From contig NW_027520279.1 of the NCBI RefSeq assembly GCF_051991245.1, positions 248,001 through 312,000 of the forward strand: a stretch of DNA of 64,000 bases. Direction: 5' to 3'. The notes under the pieces were generated by a model, which was not told where the DNA came from, did not search any database, and saw only the letters and a list, made by a program, of their open reading frames with translations. Shown here piece after piece: positions 40,386-52,845 of this stretch (the first letter of the stretch is position 1; every line of letters starts with the position of its first letter). This stretch comes from Festucalex cinctus (lineage: Eukaryota > Chordata > Actinopteri > Syngnathiformes > Syngnathidae). Position numbers and translations under genes: made by a program.

Positions 40386-41936
40386 GATGCCAAAATAAAC
40401 TAAATATAGCAAAAGATTTGAGTGCACAACGTTTGGTTTAGGTTTGACAGCCATAATCAGCGATTGTGTACATTTGAGCTGAATGTGTCAAAATCTTAAA
40501 AATTAACAGGTGCCCAAGCAATTTCATGCTAGAATCATTATCCGGATGCCAAAATAAACTAAATACAGCAAAAGATTTGAGTGCACAACGTTTGGTTTAG
40601 ATTTGACAGCCATAATCAGCAATTGTGTACATTTGAGCTGAATGTGTCAAAATCTTAAAAATTAACAGGTGCCCAAGCAATTTCATGCTAGAATCATCAT
40701 CCGGATGCCAAAATAAACTAAATACAGCAAAAGATTTGAGTGCACAACGTTTGGTTTAGGTTTGACAGCCATAATCACCTTTTTATTGCTTTAAATGCGT
40801 TTTTAGCGCATGATTGTACATTTGAGCTGAATGTGTCAAAATCTTAAAAATTAACAGGTGCCCAAGCAATTTCATGCTAGAATCATCATCCGGATGCCAA
40901 AATAAACTAAATACAGCAAAGGATTTGAGTGCACAACGTTTGGTTTAGATTTGACAGCCATAATCAGCAATTGTGTACATTTGAGCTGAATGTGTCAAAA
41001 TCTTAAAAATTAACAGGTGCCCAAGCAATTTCATGCTAGAATCATCATCCGGATGCCAAAATAAACTAAATACAGCAAAAGATTTGAGTGCACAACGTTT
41101 GGTTTGGGTTTGACAGCCATAATCACCTTTTTATTGCTTTAAATGCGTTTGTAGCGCATGATTGTACATTTGAGCTGAATGTGTCAAAATCTTAAAAATT
41201 AACAGGTGCCCAAGCAATTTCATGCTAGAATCATCATCCGGATGCCAAAATAAACTAAATACAGCAAAAGATTTGAGTGCACAACGTTTGGTTTAGATTT
41301 GACAGCCATAATCAGCAATTGTGTACATTTGAGCTGAATGTGTCAAAATCTTAAAAATTAACAGGTGCCCAAGCAATTTCATGCTAGAATCATCATCCGG
41401 ATGCCAAAATAAACTAAATATAGCAAAAGATTTGAGTGCACAACGTTTGGTTTAGGTTTGACAGCCATAATCACCTTTTTATTGCTTTAAATGCGTTTGT
41501 AGCGCATGATTGTACATTTGAGCTGAATGTGTCAAAATCTTAAAAATTAACAGGTGCCCAAGCAATTTCATGCTAGAATCATCATCCGGATGCCAAAATA
41601 AACTAAATACAGCAAAAGATTTGAGTGCACAACGTTTGGTTTAGGTTTGACAGCCATAATCACCTTTTTATTGCTTTAAATGCGTTTTTAGCGCATGATT
41701 GTACATTTGAGCTGAATGTGTCAAAATCTTAAAAATTAACAGGTGCCCAAGCAATGTCATGCTAGAATCATTATCCGGATGCCAAAATAAACTAAATACA
41801 GCAAAAGATTTGAGTGCACAACGTTTGGTTTAGATTTGACAGCCATAATCAGCAATTGTGTACATTTGAGCTGAATGTGTCAAAATCTTAAAAATTAACA
41901 GGTGCCCAAGCAATTTCATGCTAGAATCATCATCCG
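40386..41936 (+). repeat. 1551-bp higher-order repeat, unit 1
   Basis: Nine monomers (4 L, 5 S) headed by S' hybrid 6 (40386-40544). Private markers: CAAAGGATTT at 40921, GGTTTGGG at 41106, GCAATGTC at 41756. Each recurs 1551 bp later. Confidence 0.92.
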
Positions 41937-43487
41937 GATGCCAAAATAAACTAAATATAGCAAAAGATTTGAGTGCACAACGTTTGGTTTAGGTTTGACA
42001 GCCATAATCAGCGATTGTGTACATTTGAGCTGAATGTGTCAAAATCTTAAAAATTAACAGGTGCCCAAGCAATTTCATGCTAGAATCATTATCCGGATGC
42101 CAAAATAAACTAAATACAGCAAAAGATTTGAGTGCACAACGTTTGGTTTAGATTTGACAGCCATAATCAGCAATTGTGTACATTTGAGCTGAATGTGTCA
42201 AAATCTTAAAAATTAACAGGTGCCCAAGCAATTTCATGCTAGAATCATCATCCGGATGCCAAAATAAACTAAATACAGCAAAAGATTTGAGTGCACAACG
42301 TTTGGTTTAGGTTTGACAGCCATAATCACCTTTTTATTGCTTTAAATGCGTTTTTAGCGCATGATTGTACATTTGAGCTGAATGTGTCAAAATCTTAAAA
42401 ATTAACAGGTGCCCAAGCAATTTCATGCTAGAATCATCATCCGGATGCCAAAATAAACTAAATACAGCAAAGGATTTGAGTGCACAACGTTTGGTTTAGA
42501 TTTGACAGCCATAATCAGCAATTGTGTACATTTGAGCTGAATGTGTCAAAATCTTAAAAATTAACAGGTGCCCAAGCAATTTCATGCTAGAATCATCATC
42601 CGGATGCCAAAATAAACTAAATACAGCAAAAGATTTGAGTGCACAACGTTTGGTTTGGGTTTGACAGCCATAATCACCTTTTTATTGCTTTAAATGCGTT
42701 TGTAGCGCATGATTGTACATTTGAGCTGAATGTGTCAAAATCTTAAAAATTAACAGGTGCCCAAGCAATTTCATGCTAGAATCATCATCCGGATGCCAAA
42801 ATAAACTAAATACAGCAAAAGATTTGAGTGCACAACGTTTGGTTTAGATTTGACAGCCATAATCAGCAATTGTGTACATTTGAGCTGAATGTGTCAAAAT
42901 CTTAAAAATTAACAGGTGCCCAAGCAATTTCATGCTAGAATCATCATCCGGATGCCAAAATAAACTAAATATAGCAAAAGATTTGAGTGCACAACGTTTG
43001 GTTTAGGTTTGACAGCCATAATCACCTTTTTATTGCTTTAAATGCGTTTGTAGCGCATGATTGTACATTTGAGCTGAATGTGTCAAAATCTTAAAAATTA
43101 ACAGGTGCCCAAGCAATTTCATGCTAGAATCATCATCCGGATGCCAAAATAAACTAAATACAGCAAAAGATTTGAGTGCACAACGTTTGGTTTAGGTTTG
43201 ACAGCCATAATCACCTTTTTATTGCTTTAAATGCGTTTTTAGCGCATGATTGTACATTTGAGCTGAATGTGTCAAAATCTTAAAAATTAACAGGTGCCCA
43301 AGCAATGTCATGCTAGAATCATTATCCGGATGCCAAAATAAACTAAATACAGCAAAAGATTTGAGTGCACAACGTTTGGTTTAGATTTGACAGCCATAAT
43401 CAGCAATTGTGTACATTTGAGCTGAATGTGTCAAAATCTTAAAAATTAACAGGTGCCCAAGCAATTTCATACTAGAATCATCATCCG
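41937..43487 (+). repeat. 1551-bp higher-order repeat, unit 2
   Basis: Headed by S' hybrid 7 (41937-42095). Markers at 42472, 42657 and 43307 repeat unit 1 at an exact 1551-bp offset. Unit 2 ends in an S with CATACTAG (43471), which then recurs in the 2466-bp units downstream. Confidence 0.92.
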
Positions 43488-45953
43488 GATGCCAAAATAA
43501 ACTAAATACAGCAAAAGATTTGAGTGTACAACGTTTGGTTTAGGTTTGACAGCCATAATCACCTTTTTATTGCTTTAAATGCGTTTTTAGCGCATGGTTG
43601 TACATTTGAGCTGAATGTGTCAAAATCTTAAAAATTAACAGGTGCCCAAGCAATTTCATGCTAGAATCATCATCCGGATGCCAAAATAAACTAAATACAG
43701 CAAAAGATTTGAGTGCACAACGTTTGGTTTAGATTTGACAGCCATAATCAGCAATTGTGTACATTTGAGCTGAATGTGTCAAAATCTTAAAAATTAACAG
43801 GTGCCCAAGCAATTTCATGCTAGAATCATCATCCGGATGCCAAAATAAACTAAATACAGCAAAAGATTTGAGTGCACAACGTTTGGTTTAGGTTTGACAG
43901 CCATAATCACCTTTTTATTGCTTTAAATGCGTTTTTAGCGCATGATTGTACATTTGAGCTGAATGTGTCAAAATCTTAAAAATTAACAGGTGCCCAAGCA
44001 ATTTCATGCTAGAATCATCATCCGGATGCCAAAATAAACTAAATACAGCAAAAGATTTGAGTGCACAACGTTTGGTTTAGATTTGACAGCCATAATCAGC
44101 AATTGTGTACATTTGAGCTGAATGTGTCAAAATCTTAAAAATTAACAGGTGCCCAAGCAATTTCATGCTAGAATCATCATCCGGATGCCAAAATAAACTA
44201 AATACAGCAAAAGGTTTGAGTGCACAACGTTTGGTTTAGGTTTGACAGCCATAATCACCTTTTTATTGCTTTAAATGCGTTTGTAGCGCATGATTGTACA
44301 TTTGAGCTGAATGTGTCAAAATCTTAAAAATTAACAGGTGCCCAAGCAATTTCATGCTAGAATCATCATCCGGATGCCAAAATAAACTAAATACAGCAAA
44401 AGATTTGAGTGCACAACGTTTGGTTTAGATTTGACAGCCATAATCAGCAATTGTGTACATTTGAGCTGAATGTGTCAAAATCTTAAAAATTAACAGGTGC
44501 CCAAGCAATTTCATGCTAGAATCATCATCCGGATGCCAAAATAAACTAAATACAGCAAAAGATTTGAGTGCACAACGTTTGGTTTAGGTTTGACAGCCAT
44601 AATCACCTTTTTATTGCTTTAAATGCGTTTGTAGCGCATGATTGTACATTTGAGCTGAATGTGTCAAAATCTTAAAAATTAACAGGTGCCCAAGCAATTT
44701 CATGCTAGAATCATCATCCGGATGCCAAAATAAACTAAATACAGCAAAAGATTTGAGTGCACAACGTTTGGTTTAGATTTGACAGCCATAATCAGCAATT
44801 GTGTACATTTGAGCTGAATGTGTCAAAATCTTAAAAATTAACAGGTGCCCAAGCAATTTCATGCTAGAATCATCATCCGGATGCCAAAATAAACTAAATA
44901 CAGTAAAAGATTTGAGTGCACAACGTTTGGTTTAGGTTTGACAGCCATAATCACCTTTTTATTGCTTTAAATGCGTTTGTAGCGCATGATTGTACATTTG
45001 AGCTGAATGTGTCAAAATCTTAAAAATTAACAGGTGCCCAAGCAATTTCATGCTAGAATCATCATCCGGATCCCAAAATAAACTAAATACAGCAAAAGAT
45101 TTGAGTGCACAACGTTTGGTTTAGGTTTGACAGCCATAATCACCTTTTTATTGCTTTAAATGCGTTTTTAGCGCATGATTGTACATTTGAGCTGAATGTG
45201 TCAAAATCTTAAAAATTAACAGGTGCCCAAGCAATTTCATGCTAGAATCATCATCCGGATGCCAAAATAAACTAAATACAGCAAAAGATTTGAGTGCACA
45301 ACGTTTGGTTTAGATTTGACAGCCATAATCAGCAATTGTGTACATTTGAGCTGAATGTGTCAAAATCTTAAAAATTAACAGGTGCCCAAGCAATTTCATG
45401 CTAGAATCATCATCCGGATGCCAAAATAAACTAAATACAGCAAAAGATTTGAGTGCACAACGTTTGGTTTAGGTTTGACAGCCATAATCACCTTTTTATT
45501 GCTTTAAATGCGTTTGTAGCGCATGATTGTACATTTGAGCTGAATGTGTCAAAATCTTAAAAATTAACAGGTGCCCAAGCAATTTCATGCTAGAATCATC
45601 ATCCGGATGCCAAAATAAACTAAATACAGCAAAAGATTTGAGTGCACAACGTTTGGTTTAGGTTTGACAGCCATAATCACCTTTTTATTGCTTTAAATGC
45701 GTTTTTAGCGCATGATTGTACATTTGAGCTGAATGTGTCAAAATCTTAAAAATTAACAGGTGCCCAAGCAATGTCATGCTAGAATCATTATCCGGATGCC
45801 AAAATAAACTAAATACAGCAAAAGATTTGAGTGCACAACGTTTGGTTTAGATTTGACAGCCATAATCAGCAATTGTGTACATTTGAGCTGAATGTGTCAA
45901 AATCTTAAAAATTAACAGGTGCCCAAGCAATTTCATACTAGAATCATCATCCG
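43488..45953 (+). repeat. 2466-bp higher-order repeat, unit 1
   Basis: Fourteen monomers (8 L, 6 S). Markers: GTGTACA at 43527 (loses the GTGCAC site), CAAAAGGTTT near 44215, CAGTAAAAG at 44904, GGATCCC at 45072, GCAATGTC at 45773, CATACTAG at 45937. They recur at a 2466-bp offset in unit 2, apart from GCAATGTC. The L GCGCATGGTT at about 43597 is private to this unit. Confidence 0.9.
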
Positions 45954-48608
45954 GATGCCAAAATAAACTAAATACAGCAAAAGATTTGAGTGTACAACGT
46001 TTGGTTTAGGTTTGACAGCCATAATCACCTTTTTATTGCTTTAAATGCGTTTTTAGCGCATGATTGTACATTTGAGCTGAATGTGTCAAAATCTTAAAAA
46101 TTAACAGGTGCCCAAGCAATTTCATGCTAGAATCATCATCCGGATGCCAAAATAAACTAAATACAGCAAAAGATTTGAGTGCACAACGTTTGGTTTAGAT
46201 TTGACAGCCATAATCAGCAATTGTGTACATTTGAGCTGAATGTGTCAAAATCTTAAAAATTAACAGGTGCCCAAGCAATTTCATGCTAGAATCATCATCC
46301 GGATGCCAAAATAAACTAAATACAGCAAAAGATTTGAGTGCACAACGTTTGGTTTAGGTTTGACAGCCATAATCACCTTTTTATTGCTTTAAATGCGTTT
46401 TTAGCGCATGATTGTACATTTGAGCTGAATGTGTCAAAATCTTAAAAATTAACAGGTGCCCAAGCAATTTCATGCTAGAATCATCATCCGGATGCCAAAA
46501 TAAACTAAATACAGCAAAAGATTTGAGTGCACAACGTTTGGTTTAGATTTGACAGCCATAATCAGCAATTGTGTACATTTGAGCTGAATGTGTCAAAATC
46601 TTAAAAATTAACAGGTGCCCAAGCAATTTCATGCTAGAATCATCATCCGGATGCCAAAATAAACTAAATACAGCAAAAGGTTTGAGTGCACAACGTTTGG
46701 TTTAGGTTTGACAGCCATAATCACCTTTTTATTGCTTTAAATGCGTTTGTAGCGCATGATTGTACATTTGAGCTGAATGTGTCAAAATCTTAAAAATTAA
46801 CAGGTGCCCAAGCAATTTCATGCTAGAATCATCATCCGGATGCCAAAATAAACTAAATACAGCAAAAGATTTGAGTGCACAACGTTTGGTTTAGATTTGA
46901 CAGCCATAATCAGCAATTGTGTACATTTGAGCTGAATGTGTCAAAATCTTAAAAATTAACAGGTGCCCAAGCAATTTCATGCTAGAATCATCATCCGGAT
47001 GCCAAAATAAACTAAATACAGCAAAAGATTTGAGTGCACAACGTTTGGTTTAGGTTTGACAGCCATAATCACCTTTTTATTGCTTTAAATGCGTTTTTAG
47101 CGCATGATTGTACATTTGAGCTGAATGTGTCAAAATCTTAAAAATTAACAGGTGCCCAAGCAATTTCATGCTAGAATCATCATCCGGATGCCAAAATAAA
47201 CTAAATACAGCAAAAGATTTGAGTGCACAACGTTTGGTTTAGATTTGACAGCCATAATCAGCAATTGTGTACATTTGAGCTGAATGTGTCAAAATCTTAA
47301 AAATTAACAGGTGCCCAAGCAATTTCATGCTAGAATCATCATCCGGATGCCAAAATAAACTAAATACAGTAAAAGATTTGAGTGCACAACGTTTGGTTTA
47401 GGTTTGACAGCCATAATCACCTTTTTATTGCTTTAAATGCGTTTGTAGCGCATGATTGTACATTTGAGCTGAATGTGTCAAAATCTTAAAAATTAACAGG
47501 TGCCCAAGCAATTTCATGCTAGAATCATCATCCGGATCCCAAAATAAACTAAATACAGCAAAAGATTTGAGTGCACAACGTTTGGTTTAGGTTTGACAGC
47601 CATAATCACCTTTTTATTGCTTTAAATGCGTTTTTAGCGCATGATTGTACATTTGAGCTGAATGTGTCAAAATCTTAAAAATTAACAGGTGCCCAAGCAA
47701 TTTCATGCTAGAATCATCATCCGGATGCCAAAATAAACTAAATACAGCAAAAGATTTGAGTGCACAACGTTTGGTTTAGATTTGACAGCCATAATCAGCA
47801 ATTGTGTACATTTGAGCTGAATGTGTCAAAATCTTAAAAATTAACAGGTGCCCAAGCAATTTCATGCTAGAATCATCATCCGGATGCCAAAATAAACTAA
47901 ATACAGCAAAAGATTTGAGTGCACAACGTTTGGTTTAGGTTTGACAGCCATAATCACCTTTTTATTGCTTTAAATGCGTTTGTAGCGCATGATTGTACAT
48001 TTGAGCTGAATGTGTCAAAATCTTAAAAATTAACAGGTGCCCAAGCAATTTCATGCTAGAATCATCATCCGGATGCCAAAATAAACTAAATACAGCAAAA
48101 GATTTGAGTGCACAACGTTTGGTTTAGGTTTGACAGCCATAATCACCTTTTTATTGCTTTAAATGCGTTTTTAGCGCATGATTGTACATTTGAGCTGAAT
48201 GTGTCAAAATCTTAAAAATTAACAGGTGCCCAAGCAATTTCATGCTAGAATCATCATCCGGATGCCAAAATAAACTAAATACAGCAAAAGATTTGAGTGC
48301 ACAACGTTTGGTTTAGGTTTGACAGGCATAATCACCTTTTTATTGCTTTAAATGCGTTTTTAGCGCATGATTGTACATTTGAGCTGAATGTGTCAAAATC
48401 TTAAAAATTAACAGGTGCCCAAGCAATTTCATGCTAGAATCATTATCCGGATGCCAAAATAAACTAAATACAGCAAAAGATTTGAGTGCACAACGTTTGG
48501 TTTAGATTTGACAGCCATAATCAGCAATTGTGTACATTTGAGCTGAATGTGTCAAAATCTTAAAAATTAACAGGTGCCCAAGCAATTTCATACTAGAATC
48601 ATCATCCG
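45954..48608 (+). repeat. 2466-type higher-order repeat, unit 2 (2655 bp)
   Basis: Same marker order as unit 1: GTGTACA at 45993, CAGTAAAAG at 47370, GGATCCC at 47538, CATACTAG at 48592. It is 189 bp longer: an extra L with GACAGGC (48261-48449) lies near its right end, and the GCAATGTC change is absent. Confidence 0.89.
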
Positions 48609-51074
48609 GATGCCAAAATAAACTAAATACAGCAAAAGATTTGAGTGCACAACGTTTGGTTTAGGTTTGACAGCCATAATCACCTTTTTATTGCTTTAAA
48701 TGCGTTTTTAGCGCATGATTGTACATTTGAGCTGAATGTGTCAAAATCTTACAAATTAACAGGTGCCCAAGCAATTTCATGCTAGAATCATCATCCGGAT
48801 GCCAAAATAAACTAAATACAGCAAAAGATTTGAGTGCACAACGTTTGGTTTAGATTTGACAGCCATAATCAGCAATTGTGTACATTTGAGCTGAATGTGT
48901 CAAAATCTTAAAAATTAACAGGTGCCCAAGCAATTTCATGCTAGAATCATCATCCGGATGCCAAAATAAACTAAATACAGCAAAAGATTTGAGTGCACAA
49001 CGTTTGGTTTAGGTTTGACAGCCATAATCACCTTTTTATTGCTTTAAATGCGTTTTTAGCGCATGATTGTACATTTGAGCTGAATGTGTCAAAATCTTAA
49101 AAATTAACAGGTGCCCAAGCAATTTCATGCTAGAATCATCATCCGGATGCCAAAATAAACTAAATACAGCAAAAGATTTGAGTGCACAACGTTTGGTTTA
49201 GATTTGACAGCCATAATCAGCAATTGTGTACATTTGAGCTGAATGTGTCAAAATCTTAAAAATTAACAGGTGCCCAAGCAATTTCATGCTAGAATCATCA
49301 TCCGGATGCCAAAATAAACTAAATACAGCAAAAGATTTGAGTGCACAACGTTTGGTTTAGATTTGACAGCCATAATCAGCAATTGTGTACATTTGAGCTG
49401 AATGTGTCAAAATCTTAAAAATTAACAGGTGCCCAAGCAATTTCATGCTAGAATCATCATCCGGATGCCAAAATAAACTAAATACAGCAAAAGATTTGAG
49501 TGCACAACGTTTGGTTTAGGTTTGACAGCCATAATCACCTTTTTATTGCTTTAAATGCGTTTTTAGCGCATGATTGTACATTTGAGCTGAATGTGTCAAA
49601 ATCTTAAAAATTAACAGGTGCCCAAGCAATTTCATGCTAGAATCATCATCCGGATGCCAAAATAAACTAAATACAGCAAAAGATTTGAGTGCACAACGTT
49701 TGGTTTAGATTTGACAGCCATAATCAGCAATTGTGTACATTTGAGCTGAATGTGTCAAAATCTTAAAAATTAACAGGTGCCCAAGCAATTTCATGCTAGA
49801 ATCATCATCCGGATGCCAAAATAAACTAAATACAGTAAAAGATTTGAGTGCACAACGTTTGGTTTAGGTTTGACAGCCATAATCACCTTTTTATTGCTTT
49901 AAATGCGTTTGTAGCGCATGATTGTACATTTGAGCTGAATGTGTCAAAATCTTAAAAATTAACAGGTGCCCAAGCAATTTCATGCTAGAATCATCATCCG
50001 GATCCCAAAATAAACTAAATACAGCAAAAGATTTGAGTGCACAACGTTTGGTTTAGGTTTGACAGCCATAATCACCTTTTTATTGCTTTAAATGCGTTTT
50101 TAGCGCATGATTGTACATTTGAGCTGAATGTGTCAAAATCTTAAAAATTAACAGGTGCCCAAGCAATTTCATGCTAGAATCATCATCCGGATGCCAAAAT
50201 AAACTAAATACAGCAAAAGATTTGAGTGCACAACGTTTGGTTTAGATTTGACAGCCATAATCAGCAATTGTGTACATTTGAGCTGAATGTGTCAAAATCT
50301 TAAAAATTAACAGGTGCCCAAGCAATTTCATGCTAGAATCATCATCCGGATGCCAAAATAAACTAAATACAGCAAAAGATTTGAGTGCACAACGTTTGGT
50401 TTAGGTTTGACAGCCATAATCACCTTTTTATTGCTTTAAATGCGTTTGTAGCGCATGATTGTACATTTGAGCTGAATGTGTCAAAATCTTAAAAATTAAC
50501 AGGTGCCCAAGCAATTTCATGCTAGAATCATCATCCGGATGCCAAAATAAACTAAATACAGCAAAAGATTTGAGTGCACAACGTTTGGTTTAGGTTTGAC
50601 AGCCATAATCACCTTTTTATTGCTTTAAATGCGTTTTTAGCGCATGATTGTACATTTGAGCTGAATGTGTCAAAATCTTAAAAATTAACAGGTGCCCAAG
50701 CAATTTCATGCTAGAATCATCATCCGGATGCCAAAATAAACTAAATACAGCAAAAGATTTGAGTGCACAACGTTTGGTTTAGGTTTGACAGGCATAATCA
50801 CCTTTTTATTGCTTTAAATGCGTTTTTAGCGCATGATTGTACATTTGAGCTGAATGTGTCAAAATCTTAAAAATTAACAGGTGCCCAAGCAATTTCATGC
50901 TAGAATCATTATCCGGATGCCAAAATAAACTAAATACAGCAAAAGATTTGAGTGCACAACGTTTGGTTTAGATTTGACAGCCATAATCAGCAATTGTGTA
51001 CATTTGAGCTGAATGTGTCAAAATCTTAAAAATTAACAGGTGCCCAAGCAATTTCATACTAGAATCATCATCCG
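48609..51074 (+). repeat. 2466-bp higher-order repeat, unit 3
   Basis: CAGTAAAAG at 49836, GGATCCC at 50004, GACAGGC at 50792 and CATACTAG at 51058 match unit 2. It lacks the GTGTACA marker and one L monomer in its left part (an S-S pair at about 49150-49470 stands where unit 2 has S-Lg-S), but keeps the extra GACAGGC L. The total is again 2466 bp. TCTTACAAATT at about 48752 is private. Confidence 0.88.
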
Positions 51075-52845
51075 GATGCCAAAATAAACTAAATACAGCA
51101 AAAGATTTGAGTGCACAACGTTTGGTTTAGGTTTGACAGCCATAATCACCTTTTTATTGCTTTAAATGCGTTTTTAGCGCATGATTGTACATTTGAGCTG
51201 AATGTGTCAAAATCTTAAAAATTAACAGGTGCCCAAGCAATTTCATGCTAGAATCATCATCCGGATGCCAAAATAAACTAAATACAGCAAAAGATTTGAG
51301 TGCACAACGTTTGGTTTAGATTTGACAGCCATAATCAGCAATTGTGTACATTTGAGCTGAATGTGTCAAAATCTTAAAAATTAACAGGTGCCCAAGCAAT
51401 TTCATGCTAGAATCATCATCCGGATGCCAAAATAAACTAAATACAGCAAAAGATTTGAGTGCACAACGTTTGGTTTAGGTTTGACAGCCATAATCACCTT
51501 TTTATTGCTTTAAATGCGTTTTTAGCGCATGATTGTACATTTGAGCTGAATGTGTCAAAATCTTAAAAATTAACAGGTGCCCAAGCAATTTCATGCTAGA
51601 ATCATCATCCGGATGCCAAAATAAACTAAATACAGCAAAAGATTTGAGTGCACAACGTTTGGTTTAGATTTGACAGCCATAATCAGCAATTGTGTACATT
51701 TGAGCTGAATGTGTCAAAATCTTAAAAATTAACAGGTGCCCAAGCAATTTCATGCTAGAATCATCATCCGGATGCCAAAATAAACTAAATACAGCAAAAG
51801 ATTTGAGTGCACAACGTTTGGTTTAGGTTTGACAGCCATAATCACCTTTTTATTGCTTTAAATGCGTTTGTAGCGCATGATTGTACATTTGAGCTGAATG
51901 TGTCAAAATCTTAAAAATTAACAGGTGCCCAAGCAATTTCATGCTAGAATCATCATCCGGATGCCAAAATTAAACTAAATACAGCAAAAGATTTGAGTGC
52001 ACAACGTTTGGTTTAGATTTGACAGCCATAATCAGCAATTGTGTACATTTGAGCTGAATGTGTCAAAATCTTAAAAATTAACAGGTGCCCAAGCAATTTC
52101 ATGCTAGAATCATCATCCGGATGCCAAAATAAACTAAATACAGCAAAAGATTTGAGTGCACAACGTTTGGTTTAGGTTTGACAGCCATAATCACCTTTTT
52201 ATTGCTTTAAATGCGTTTTTAGCGCATGATTGTACATTTGAGCTGAATGTGTCAAAATCTTAAAAATTAACAGGTGCCCAAGCAATTTCATGCTAGAATC
52301 ATCATCCGGATGCCAAAATAAACTAAATACAGCAAAAGATTTGAGTGCACAACGTTTGGTTTAGATTTGACAGCCATAATCAGCAATTGTGTACATTTGA
52401 GCTGAATGTGTCAAAATCTTAAAAATTAACAGGTGCCCAAGCAATTTCATGCTAGAATCATCATCCGGATGCCAAAATAAACTAAATACAGCAAAAGATT
52501 TGAGTGCACAACGTTTGGTTTCGGTTTGACAGCCATAATCACCTTTTTATTGCTTTAAATGCGTTTGTAGCGCATGATTGTACATTTGAGCTGAATGTGT
52601 CAAAATCTTAAAAATTAACAGGTGCCCAAGCAATTTCATGCTAGAATCATCATCCGGATGCCAAAATAAACTAAATACAGCAAAAGATTTGAGTGCACAA
52701 CGTTTGGTTTAGGTTTGACAGCCATAATCACCTTTTTATTGCTTTAAATGCGTTTTTAGCGCATGATTGTACATTTGAGCTGAATGTGTCAAAATCTTAA
52801 AAATTAACAGGTGCCCAAGCAATTTCATGCTAGAATCATCATCCG
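51075..52845 (+). repeat. 2466-type unit 4, shortened
   Basis: The distance from unit start to the GACAGGC marker is 1836 bp here and 2183 bp in unit 3: one dimer (348 bp) shorter, with one extra base. That base is the T of CAAAATTAAAC at 51971. It lacks the CAGTAAAAG and GGATCCC markers. GGTTTCGG at about 52522 is private. It passes directly into the segmental block that ends in retroposon copy 5. Confidence 0.82.
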
